64,000 nucleotides of DNA from Acephala macrosclerotiorum (Eukaryota; Ascomycota; Leotiomycetes; Helotiales; Mollisiaceae). Numbering within the stretch: the stretch's first letter is position 1; each line of letters begins with the position of its first letter. Shown here in pieces: positions 44,919 through 56,800 of this stretch. The notes under the pieces were generated by a model, which saw only the letters and a list, made by a program, of their open reading frames with translations, was not told where the DNA came from and did no database searches. The DNA is taken from contig MU119249.1 of the NCBI GenBank assembly GCA_014904845.1, forward strand, positions 124,001-188,000. Direction: 5' to 3'. The position numbers and the translations under genes are program-made.

Positions 44919-46060
44919 TTATCCCGCCACTTCTGGCTCTGGTTCTGGCTCATCTGCCTCTGGCGCAATACTCTTACGCTTCCGACCACGTTTTCCCTTG
45001 CCCTTGATGACATCCTTCGCAGCACGCGCTGCTCGTGCCACCTCGATGTCCTCAAAGCGCATTACCTTCGCCTTCCCTAGTACGATTGACCTGGTTGATC
45101 GGCGAACTTTGGCTTCGTTGTTCATGCTAATTAACATCTGCTTTTGATCATAGAGGAGGGCACTTTCGGCAAAGAACATCTAGGTAGCATTGGCAAGCTT
45201 CTGCACATGCCTCTCAAGGCGCTGTATACTAGTCCCATTAAGTGTATAAGCATCCTGTTTGATCAGATTCTGCAGCGACACAATACCCTCTGCTGACACT
45301 GGCGTCACAGGCGTTTGTGGTACTTCGTCTACATAACAAGAACCTACCTTTATCTCATCGGCCTTCGGAACAGTTGATTGAGCATAGGGTGTCACCCTGA
45401 GGACTCTGTCCGGGTTGAATGGAAACAAACCGCAGGAGGCCCATACGGCCGTGATATTTCTCTTTGTGAACGCCCTCTATCTTGCAGGGCTATACAGAGA
45501 GGTGAAATGTTGCTTGCCGACTATATTTGCACCTCCTCGAAATAGCCTGTCAGCCTCGTCACGGTAGGCTGCCTTCAAAGGGGCAAGCACTCCGACGTCA
45601 CAGGGCTGGAGCTTGTGGGAGGTGTGAGAGGGGAGGCGACACAGGATAATATTGTTTTCGAAACACAACTCTCAGGCTTCGAGGGTCTCGTGCGTTCCAA
45701 AGCAGTTGAATCCCATAATCACGTGATACAGAGTCACCTGCCTAGTAGGTAGTCACGTGTCGTTAGGCTGAAGAGGAGCTACTACAACTATAAGTAGTTG
45801 TGTATCTTCGCATGGATAGTGAGAATAACCATCACACTTGTATCCTCAGTTCAGAGCTCCAAGTGGATGGCTGGATCTTGTATTACCGCTCTAATCACCT
45901 CAAACCAATGTATTATCTCATCATAGATGTTATTCTAACCAAAGGTCGTTAGTTGCCTCCACTCGAGGTACAGATCTGCGTGGCGATCATGCATGAATTT
46001 GGGCGCCATAGCAGCCACAAGGCTGATATTGATTTGCCACATATATGCAAGGTCTTATGA
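44919..46060 (-). mobile_element. Pogo-type (Tc1/mariner superfamily) DDE transposase relic
   Basis: One minus-strand frame, read through stops, matches fungal Pogo transposases from the middle to the C-terminus: APKFMHDRHADLYLEWRQ and NNIYDEIIHWFEVI (about 45.9-46.05 kb), a diverged DETGVM region, GTHETLEA near the second catalytic Asp, NNIILCRLPSHTSHKLQPCD, then RAFTKRNITAVWASCGLFPF and a basic tail (GKGKRGRKRKS). Stops interrupt at about 45692, 45474 and 45177; each fits C-to-T or G-to-A change. The N-terminal DNA-binding region is missing, apparently cut where the 3' end of the HET-SET-MYND gene begins. Not functional. Confidence 0.8.
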
Positions 46061-46499
46061 GGTCAGATAAGACTGTTTTACAAGTACTAGGGATGGTAAG
46101 AGATTTGTCGTAGAGCTATGGTAGAGGAAGTCTATTACGCCATAAAAAGAGACTCCTTGCAAATCAGGCGTGAGAGCGACGATGCAAACGTAATTTTCTA
46201 GTTGGAGTGGTTTAGGGTGTCTAGGAATAGCTACGGAATATAACCTATAAAAAAATATAGGAGATTGTTAAGGTCAAAGTAGTGATCGTGGTAAAAGTGT
46301 GTGATTCCTTTCTCTGGAAGAGCTTGAGGCTCAGATATCTATGCATGAAACATACGCTGGGACGCGCTAGTTCCAACCAGGCATGCGCCTGCAACCACTT
46401 GGTCACGTGACTGAACTCCTCCATCAGTCACTCCTACAATATCGTAACAGAGATGTTGAGGTGTGCACAGATTTTAAGATGCTTGAAGTCAAAGTACCT

Positions 46500-49400
46500 A
46501 TAATTTTTTCCGGCACGTAGGGTTTTCCGCTACGCAGGGATGGACGTTAGTAGTTTCACAAAAGGGAAATAGTCCAGACTAAAGTTATGGATATTAGTAA
46601 ATGAAGTTGCGCCGAGTTCTCTTTAAGCTCTCTCCTAAGCGACTGAAAGCAGACTATTTTAGGAGTCCTTTGCAGCTTAGAGAGGAAATCGAATATGGTT
46701 ATTAAACTCGTCCTATTTGAGAATAAACAATCCTCGCAAATCGGGATGCTTGAGGAGCTTGCAATCAGCCTTGTGACTTTCCTCGTTCTAGCCAGCTACT
46801 TGGCAGGCCTCATCACACCCATATTAGCATTAAAGTTAACATAATACGAGGAAGATTTTCAATGGCAGTCTTACTCTATTGTAATACCAGAAAGACGAGC
46901 ACTTACTGTACCGTTGCAGAGAGGCTGCCTTCTTTCCGCACCCGTGACATATTCTCATACTATTAATCTCTATTGAGAACTGTTGGACCTAGTCGTTCAA
47001 TGCTAGCAGCTTATTTAGTGACAGTGGAAAGATCTATACGACGTCCCGTTCGATTAGCGAATATGAACCAAGCTGTATATTAGCAATTTTAAAGTACCTT
47101 AATCGTTTAGGGATCCTCATAGCGGATACCGGGCTCATAGAACATAAATGCGTGGCGCTCTGCGTAGAGAATGGCGACCGTGTACCCCTTTTGAACCTGT
47201 CCTGGTGCTAATTCACTGCCTCGGCTATCGGTATAGAAGTATAGCGGAATTGTCGTACCGTCAATATCCTTGATCTCTATTTGTAGACGAAGTAGCGAAG
47301 CGAAATCCACAATCTCACCAAAGAAGCACCAATGGCGTTGCGGTCGGTATGTACCTATATTGCTTCTCTTATAAAACTCCTAGTCGACGTCGTTCTCGTT
47401 TAGAAGATCAGTAAACCCAGGGAATGTCGCACGGCTCTGCAGATTCGCTAGCTGTCCCAGGGCTTTTGGCTTCTCCCTCCTCCAAAGCTAGTCTTCGAAG
47501 TCGCTCGGTTCGAGTTCTTGCAGAGCTTCATCCACTTTCGTCTTCCACTTCATTGAGACTCCAAATAGCTCGTACTTCGAGGGGTCTTGTGCTAGAGCTC
47601 CGTGCTTGATAGCTGGCGTGCTGTCACCGCCAAGGGTCGTCTTCCAAACAGACGCCGCCCTCTCCACAAAGATGCGTCCTCTTGCCAAGTCGCTATTAGC
47701 GATAACGAGCTAAGCGGCATTAACAAAGGCCTGCGCAAACCCAACGTCTTCTCGTCCTTGCTCGTTATAGAGACGTACCTGTTGATCAAAGTAGCGGAGG
47801 GTCCGGAGTAGGGATACTAAAATCCCCTCTGTGCCGAGTTAGTCGATAACACCGTCCAAGCGGTAAATCTCCTCCAATCTCCTGTCGCTTTTCTAGTTCT
47901 GCTCTAGTGGTAAGGAATAGAGATGGCACAAACATATAAAGTCAAACTTTTCCTAAAGAGCCTTCTGCCGGGCTTTGCGGTTCTTGAGAGGGGCTAAGTA
48001 AGTTATCGTGATCTCTTCGCCTTTGTTGATGTCTCTTAGAGCATGCACTGTATGTCGTTTGATCTTTTCATTCCAGTTCTTCTGTGCATTATTATCGCAA
48101 GCGTGGTTGATGCGACATGCTTCTAGGAAGATTGCCCCTTTGTCTCCAACGGCTTCGGCAAGTAGGGAGTTTGTTTGAAAAATCCTGAGATACTGCTTAG
48201 CAGCATTCCTATATAGGTGGATGTTGTGCATGGATAGAAAGTCTCGCCGCTGGTTTTGGCCAAGGGCTTCAACTTGCTTGCAAATGGATGTTCGAAGCCG
48301 CTCGCTGCCGACCGATTCACTGACTGTAACGACGGCCTCTTCAGAGAGAATTCGCATGCCCTTAGAGATCTTTTCGATTGCGACGAGACCCTTTCCTTTC
48401 CCCGGCACATCCTGCAAGGCGTACATGGAATTGCCCGTCGTGCTCTGCAATTTTGCGTCTCCTGCTCCCTTCAAGTTTCCACTATTCTCATTTGCAATAG
48501 AAATTGCCGCGATAAACTCAGATATAAGTTTTGCCTCGTCCTGATTATAGTCAATCGTGATTTTGTTAGATATGGCTTAAAGCAACAGGCCGAGCAATCC
48601 GAATACTTTGTCGTGGGGGAGAGTACACTGTGCAGATCCTGCCAAGCGACATAAGTCGTCCACTGCCGTGCCCTTCAGCCCATCGTCCTCATCAAACAAG
48701 ACCCCCGACTTCTGCCACTGCCCAATGGAGTTCAGTAGTTGCAGATACGGCGACATTCTGGCCACCGCGCGAGAGTCTAAAGTACCGCCGTCCAGAATTT
48801 TGTTGCAAAAGATATCAACAAGCGTCAGAACTACCCGAAGGGACACGCTTAAATCGCCCCAGTTAAGGGTCGAACGGATCGGGCTGACGGCTAATTCCTG
48901 AATTATCCACAGGCGAGTTCAGTACGGATTTTGAGCAAGGCGAAAAAGTGCTACGGAAATAAGATCGCGAAAATGCGGGGGTCCAAATTCATCCTCGTTA
49001 TCTAAGTCGGCCTACTACTCGTTGTTAAAGTATAAGACATCCCCTGAGAAGGGGAAGCTTTCTAGCTCGTTATAATCATGATCGGATTCCCATGCTTTCA
49101 CGTCGATCCCCAGAGTTACTTCCAATGTTTGCCTGCCGTAGGCCTCCAAAATTGTGTTACAAAAGCGAAGCTTATCAAACAAAGTCTCGACCCAAGAGTC
49201 CAGGCCTATGCCACCCATTTCATCTTCTCCGAGCCATATCGTTATTACTAGCAACTGGCTAAAGATATCTCTTATCCTTAAGACCTAAGCATTGCGCTCG
49301 TCGATATCGTTCTAATTAATACAAACGGCGTCGATCTAGACCTTGTCCACGAGGGAAGACCAAAAGCAATCCAAAGCAACAGCCAGGTTCTCTCTAACAG

Positions 49401-50184
49401 TAACGGGCATCCCGTTGATGGTAATTGTCTTCGTATCTTCTGGGCTTCCCCACATGTAACTGATTGCTGTATAGTCGCCCCATATAAACCTAACAATAGT
49501 ACGGAACACGTCTAAGGATATTGACCCTAGGTCAAAGTCAAACTACTCGCACCAAGCGTCGTTAACCTAACTCCTACTCCATTACGTAGGGCGTTTAGTA
49601 CGAAATGTTATATATTCTAGCTTAAAGTCGTCCAAAGATACGTGCTCAAGTGTCAGGCGCAAGAGGTCGAGACGTAGACCCAGAATGCGATCTAGACGAC
49701 TGCTTAAGTCATCGGGTGTCGAAAGAGGCTCGAAAAATAAAACTCGAATTTCGTTGCGAGAAGCGTCGAGAAGTTTATACTGAACGCGTTGCGAGAGAAA
49801 GCCCGAGGCTAGATCTATATCTATTCGTTAATGTCGATGAAAGTTTGGAGTAATCTAAAAGAAGTAAACATTTCAAATACCATAGAAATAAATTAAAGAA
49901 GTTAAAATGATCAAAAACCACGTCGATTTATGGCGTACCTGCTGTGCGACACCACCGACCCGAGGATTAGCTACACCCATGCGTTAATACCCAACAGGAT
50001 ATACGGAGGTACTATATCTCATCAATACTAAACGACGAATAAAGTTGGTCGGTTCGGTAGGGCCATTTGCGAAGTCTTTTCGAATAGATAACCAGTAGTT
50101 TTGGAGTCCTTCGCCGCGGAACCAGCAGTGAAAAATGTCGGTTGTACTTTCTCTGGCAGGCGTTATCTGGACATCTACTCCCAT
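46500..50184 (-). pseudogene. RIP-damaged gene encoding HET, SET and MYND domains in one protein
   Basis: From about 49.86 to 47.10 kb a single minus-strand frame runs without frameshift but with about 20 stops, each at a place where W or Q is expected. In order: HET domain (YTAISYMWGSPEDTKTIT; IDAVCIN; TRLWIIQELA; CTLPHDKVFGLLGLL); SET domain at about 48.43-47.87 kb (GKGKGLVAIEKISKGMRILS; RINHACDNNA; GEEITITYLA); the region usual in MYND proteins (HWCFFGEIVDF; GYTVAILYAERHAF). An intron 47034-47097 leads into IFPLSLNKLLALND and VQQFSIEINSMRICHGCGK; a second, 46809-46874, splits the MYND finger. Two finger Cys now read Tyr (TGC to TAC). The family tail DLRGLFILK follows; the true end is not fixed. 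A 5' exon from ATG 50184 (to 49936) reads GVDVQITPARES. HET and SET are continuous in frame, arguing for one ancestral protein. Confidence 0.8.
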
Positions 50185-53100
50185 TAGTCAATGACGAGCC
50201 TTATCATCATTCCTCGTCACTGCCCTGACTATTTGCGGAGGAACACAGAGCAAATGAGAATAGTGCGATTGAATGTCTGCTATTTTCTTGCTTATAACAG
50301 AATATGAATTCGTGCCAAACTATAACCTCGCGCCAATCGGAGACAGCAGTACTTATCAAAAGCAAAACTGAGAAGCACAGTTTCATTATTGAGATCTAAT
50401 GGTCGCAAGAAGTCTCGTAAATCCCTTTGCTCAATCAAACTTCGTTTTACACAAATGAGATGCAAACGATTCTTTTTCGAGTAATTTGCAATTGAAATTT
50501 AAGCTCATTTGAGTTCTGCAAGCAACTTAATCGAAGTTCAATAGTCGTAAGAATATTTTCAATATTAATAGTATAGTACTCTTTGCATGACGCAATTATA
50601 TTTTCTATTTAAACAATTAATAAATGATTTGAAAACATCTAAAGAAAATCTAAGGTTATAGACAACTTATCAAACTGTAAATGCAGCGATAGTATTGCTA
50701 GTGTAATCAATTGACTGTAAAAAAATTGGTTATATTCAATCGTAATCAAAAATATATAATCTGTAAACGCGATTTCGCCCAAAGCTATTCTCGTCTTTGT
50801 ATCGCTATTGCCAGTGTATAGTAATTCTAAAAGTGTTCTCGGCGAAATCAACAGTATCTCAGTGTATAGCGAAATACTTAGATTTCTCTTTTGAACAAAA
50901 GAGAATCGTAATTGAATTGTAGACGTCGAAGTTTGGATTGATAAATTCCTAAAAAGAAACAATAAAAATTAATGTGTAAATAGTAATAAAACATTTTCAT
51001 TTGAAAAATAATATTACTTTTTTGATTTCGAAGTCCTTCGAACTTTGTCGTTTAAGGTTACTTTTAATCGAGTTACAATACGATTCAATTCTTCGTAATA
51101 CTCTATTGAAACGTTTAACTAGTTTAAAAAAGTCTATTTATCGTAGAGTTTATCGTATATTCGAAAGACATAAAAATCGCTGTAGAGAAAAAAGAAAAAA
51201 TTATACAAATAATAAATATTCTTGTTAAAACAAATAAATCTCGATCGCTAATAATATAAATAAAACTTATAAAAAAAAAAGAGTTGTATTTTAACGTGAA
51301 TTTTCTAGAGTAATTTTTAAAGAAAAACGAATATTTGAATTTAAAAAAACTTTATTTGAACGTTTTAAAATACGTAGTACGTTCTATTTTTTACAATACA
51401 AATAAACTCGAAAATAACAAAGTAATAACGAACCAACTTACTAATTGCTTTTAGCAAATATTGTTTCAAAATTAATTCTAATATCGAACTCTAAAAAATT
51501 GCACCGAAAATAATTAAAAAAAATTCGTAAATTTATTTAATAATCTTTTTAATTATCTCGTGTATTTTATTTGTTTTCGCGTAAAAATTCGATATATTTT
51601 CTAGCTTTGTAAAAAAAGCGTATAAAACTCGTATTCTATTTTTACTAGTTTTTAAATTATTTTTTATTAATTTTAATTTGACTTTAACGAACTTATTATT
51701 AATCGCCTTATATAATTAAATAATAAAAACTGATTTTCTAGTAGTTTTTTAAGTCTTTTTATACTGTAATCGTAATCGTAACAAAATTCGATATAAATTT
51801 AAAATAACGATTTATCGAAAAAAAATTTCAATGTTTTCAATTTTCAAATTCTCTAAAAAGCAAATTAATTACATTTCAAAATTTGATCAAAAAATCGATC
51901 TTATTACGCAATTTGCTCTAAGATTTTCGTAAGCGTTATAAACTTTTATATAATCGCAAAAAAATTTTTAGTATTTAATATTATTCGAATTGTAATTCTT
52001 TTATTATTATAATATTTTTTAATATAAACAATTATAATTTTCAGGTTTTCATTCATCGTAATTAATAAAAATATAAAATTACTCGCAATTTTTTTCTTTC
52101 GCGAGATACTCAAGTAATACGTTTAATTTCTTTTAAAAACGATAAAATTTTCGCGTAATTTTTCTAGGAGTTTATTTAATTTTTAAAAACGATTAATCGT
52201 TTACTATAATTACAAACGAGTAATTGTATTTTTTTATATTATTATTTCTATAATTCTCTTTTTTTAATAATTTGTCTAATCACGTTAAAATATAATCAAA
52301 TTATAGTAAATATAATATAAACGATTATAAAACGATAAAACAAAAACGAAATAATCGCAAAATTTGATTGAGAAAAGAATAGAATTATAAACGAGTAATT
52401 TATAGTAAAAATGTATTAAATATTGTTCGAATTTTAATAAATTATATTAAAAATAATATTAAAACTCGAAAAAATTATAGTATTATTTTTTGTAAGTTTT
52501 TGTATTAAAAATCTATTTGTTTGTTTTTGGAAATAATATAATTCGTTTATAAGTTTCTTAAAAATAAATTTGTAAATACGAAATAATACAAAATTATTAT
52601 TCGTCAAAATGAAAAGAATATTTATTATTTTCTAGTAAAACTGTAATTGGTATATTGTAATCGAAATTTAATTATTTGTACTAAAAAATAATAAAAAAAT
52701 TAAAAACTAGTATTTACTTATATACTTAGTACGCGTATTTCTAAATACAAATTGTAGTGCACGACTTTTTCAATACTAATTAACACTACTATACAAATAG
52801 TTTTATTTTAATAATACTGTAAAATTACGTATAATCTCTATTTCCAATACAATTATTACCCGCGAAACTAGTAATACAATTATTGCAATTATTGAATTGT
52901 AACTCACAAAATTACAATATCGAATAAACGCGAATTTCTATTTACAAACAAACAATCGTTTCTAAATGAGATTAAAATATTTATTTATAAAAAAACGTTA
53001 AATACCGTTTATAAAAAATTCGAAATAATTTGAAAAAAACTTCAAAACAAACAAACAATATAAAATTAAAAGCATTTCAATTGAATTATAAAAATAATTC

Positions 53101-54130
53101 ACGCGATTTTAAATTAATTTTAATATTTTATTAAAATAAAAATTTACTAATTATCGTATTATTGATTCGCAACTTTTTACGAAATACAATAATTTGTTTA
53201 ATATATATAAAAACGCGTTATTTACAAATATTTTATTACATCTTTATAACTTTCTTAGTACTTTATTAAACAATCGAAACTACTACTAGTAATTGGTCCA
53301 ATTATCGTATTTTGAACATAAACAATATAATATAAACATAAATTTTTTATAATATCTAATTCTCAAATCAATTCGTAAATAAAATTACTAATTTTTCACT
53401 ATTTAATATATTATCCTCTAAATTATAATTATCAAATCTATCTTGCAAAAGTTTTAATTAATTATTATTCAATAATAATTACTTTGTCAACAAATCAATT
53501 TAATTCACAAAAAAATAAATTTCGATTTTTTACAGTTTTTAGTCTCGTTATACTCGTTCCTTGAAAATCTGCGACATAATAACATTTATATTAACCCATA
53601 AAATACTTTATTTCAAATATCGATTATTGACAACTTTATTACAACAAACAAGTCTATATATTGAAAGTAATTTACATTACTAATAACGCCACGACTAGAT
53701 CTGACAATAATATCTACCGTAATTCAAACAAACGAAAAAACTACTCGTATAAACCCAAGCGCAAAAAAAACAAAATTAAAAAGAAAGTAAACTTTACAAA
53801 AGACTCTAACTAACGTCTATTCCTGCGTATCGAAACGTCCCTTGTAACGAAACAAATCGTAAATACTTCGAATTCAAACGACATAAAATCTATAAACGCT
53901 CTAGAATTTCTATCTATTTTCATTTTAATTGCATTATACACTTAATCCAAACTCTCTTAACGTACCAATTCCGAAAATTATTACTACGTCGTTACCACTT
54001 TCTAAGTTTATATAGAGTTTCCTTTATACTAAAATAAGACCCCTTGATATACGATAATACTATTAAGCTTTTATTACCTTTTAAATATATAGATCAATTA
54101 AATAAAATATCTAGATTCTTTTATTATAAT
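50185..54130. repeat. AT-rich, RIP-mutated block
   Basis: About 3.9 kb of AT-rich DNA rich in stops on both strands; short open frames (such as 50639-50962 and 51001-51228) are chance or relic frames without recognisable motifs. Presumably decayed transposons. I could not identify the family. Confidence 0.75.
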
Positions 54131-54778
54131 AATAAGTTATTGCCACTCTTGTGGCGACTGAAGCGTGGCTTGTTACACGACGTCGTCGCAAATAATAATA
54201 CCTCCTCCAATTAAGCGATTAAGGATCCTAGTCAACGGCGGTATAGCCATAGTAATCTCGGTAAAACTGTATAATAATCTGTGGCTGCGACGCTTGTGAC
54301 TGCACTTAGCCTACCGGAAAATTCCTGTTTCCCGACATCTTCCGATTAAATTAAAGCGAAATTCTGCCTGTGCGTAGCCAACAAATCGGCAGTTCTCTCT
54401 TGGGGAAATGCTTTTGTGTAACAAACTTCTTTAATTGTTTTAAGCGAGGGTCCATCTCTAGACACTTGTGGTATCACGAGTCGGCACTGATATACTCAAT
54501 CGAATGGTTTCCCCATATACAAAAAGAATACTCTAAGGGGAGAAGAAGAAGAAAAAGAGTCCGTACGGAAATAAGAAAAGGTCGTACGACTCGTGATTGC
54601 CAAGGTAACGCAAGTGTCTTAGGACTCGAGGCACCAAGTCTTTCTACGGGTCTTAACCCGTCACATATGGCTATACTTCAAAGGCACCGCCGCTGAATCG
54701 TTAAGCAGAGCTAATTCTCGCCGGCACACCATATAATGATTTTGCGATGTCATGTAGTATCATCGGCGTCCCATAGGC
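54131..54778. other. Transition region before the membrane protein gene
   Basis: Composition returns to normal at about 54.13 kb. The stretch TGTTACACGACGTCGTCGC at 54170 begins with TG and could be an LTR edge, but no partner was found. It includes the 3' flank of the membrane protein gene. Confidence 0.4.
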
Positions 54779-56340
54779 TCAATTTTGCGCTCTTCTCCGT
54801 CGCAAGTCAGAGTCGGTTCGACCTACTTGAGACTGGCTAGCTGTCGTTGTGTCGATTGTAGTCGCTCGAGGGAGTTTCACGCGGATGTCATCATACCAGT
54901 CTAACAAGTCCAACGTTAGTCCTCTTGAACTACTTCTTCGGAGACCAACTGCCAATAAGAGTGCCAACCTACCCGAAGCAAAATCAATTCCCGCAACAAA
55001 CCACAACAAAATCATAACGACGGGAAATATCTGACCAAATCCAAATTCCATTTCCCCATTTGTTGGATCTGGTAGAGACGGCGTTTGTAGCACGTCAACC
55101 ACCGCCATAGCATTACTGCGCTTAGCTATAATAACGTCGTACGTCGACCAAATAAGGTTCAAAAGTGCAGCCGGCACGGCTATAGTGTCGGAAGGAAGGA
55201 ATAAGATCCACAAGACAAAACCGCCAAGCGTGCTAAGCGTTGCGAGACAAGCGAAACTCAGTTTTACACAGATCCACATCGCCCCTGATATGGAAAGATT
55301 TATATCATCGAGAAGGCAAGTCCATAGTAGAGCAACTCTGAAGGCTACCCATAGGAGTAGAACGTCGATTTTCCCGATTAAAACATCGATGCGATCAACG
55401 AAGGACCAGGGCGTCAAGAGCACCCAGACGAAGCCTTGCGGGACCCAAAAAATGTTGACCCAGATCCAGAAGCCAAAGCTATATGGCACAAGGGTGTTCA
55501 AGTGCATACTGAAGCACTGTGGGGTGAAAACTATATCTTTTTGGAACTCCCATGCTGAAAACCTTGGCATGGCAATGACGCTCCACGTGATAAACATCAA
55601 CATGGTGAGTATAGAGATGAACACCCGAATCCTCAACCGGCGAGGATGAAGTGCATGAAGCTTTGCATAGATGGATGATCCGAGTTGTCCCACGTTGTAA
55701 CCGGTTAGAGCCAGGAAGCAGAGACACCGCGCGATGAAGAGGTGATAGGTCGGATAGTACGCGCCAGATAAGGCGATTTTGATCATCGAGGATATTGCCA
55801 CGGCAAGTCCAGAAATGTGACATGTGTCGCCGAGCGCAATTACCAAATTCTCAGCGGGAGAAAGATCCGCGATATCGCTCTCCTTAGCCTGTGCCCGAGC
55901 AGACGGTGCTGGAGACTGAGATCTTTTTGGGACTTGACCAGGTATCTGTCCTGTGGGCCATGCGTCTCTGAAAGGGACCAATTTCTTCTTCGCCATTTCC
56001 CAGGCGGTATTCCATCTTTGATGAGCAATAGGCCACCAAACAATGGATGCTGCCAAAATGCTGAAAACAGTTGTCAAAATGAATGTGATGACCACCTATC
56101 GATATAACAAATATGTGTCAGAATCCAAGTCTCCGATAAATAAATAGATATCTCGACAGAACTACTAACCCCTAGTCCGGCGATATCAGGGTCAGACTTG
56201 ATTTGACCGTAACACCAGCCGTCCTCGGTGACATTGACGTTTCCTGAAACTGCGGGATCTCCAGGCATGGAATTCCTATAAGTATACTGAAAGGTATAGT
56301 TTTCAATCCGATCATGAAGCCACCCTGTCTGCACGCTCAT
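54779..56340 (-). CDS. Multi-pass membrane protein, function unknown
   Basis: Exons 56170-56340 and 54779-56095 join in phase (gttagt donor, cgatag acceptor) to 495 residues. The N-terminal 50 residues are polar (MSVQTGWLHDRIENYTFQYT, with possible N-glycosylation sites in ENYT and VNVT) and contain one Cys (DGWCYGQIKSDPD). Then come about eight or nine hydrophobic segments, the first being VVITFILTTVFSILAASIVWW, with a basic, Pro/Ser-rich loop after it (KKKLVPFRDAWPTGQ, KRSQSPAPSARAQ). The C-terminus is polar and basic (RTDSDLRRRRAQN). It resembles fungus-specific hypothetical membrane proteins with an extracellular N-terminus, but I cannot name a transport or receptor family. It is intact, although it sits between two RIP blocks. 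Confidence 0.8.
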
Positions 56341-56800
56341 TTTGTATTGCAATAGCAAGAATCTAGGAGAGAACTTGACGTTAACAGTACAGTACGTACA
56401 GTACAGCACTATACAATGAACGAAAGTTTCGCCTGTCGATCGAATCTTCGAGAAACTGTTGGATGTGACGTCTCCAATACTGACGGATAATGAGTCATCA
56501 ACAACGCAACACTTAGTTGAAGAAGAGATAAAGGGGTCAAATCAGATATATTGTCTGTTGTTGCCAGTACAGAGTGAAAACTCTGTTGGGCCGCTAAGCT
56601 TATGGAGTGAGCCGTGAAAAAGAAAGCATACAGTCCTTATCCCACTTTGGCTTGTTGTCTCAGGCTTATGGCCTTAGGAGTTAAACATTGATTTATAACA
56701 GAAACCTGCTCCTACGCCATGCACGTGATCGGCCCTGATAATCGTGGCTAAGTAAAGTATAGTGAGACCGGACGTGAATATAATAAATTTTATCTTGACC
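56341..56800. other. Upstream region of the membrane protein gene
   Basis: About 460 bases of normal composition that must hold the promoter; AT-rich RIP sequence starts at about 56.8 kb, so the usable promoter is short. No element recognised. Confidence 0.45.

Noticed and set aside
49278..49496. 72-codon minus-strand frame starting MLGLYG
   Set aside because: A shadow in the wrong frame over the HET domain; the real HET frame is interrupted by RIP stops here.
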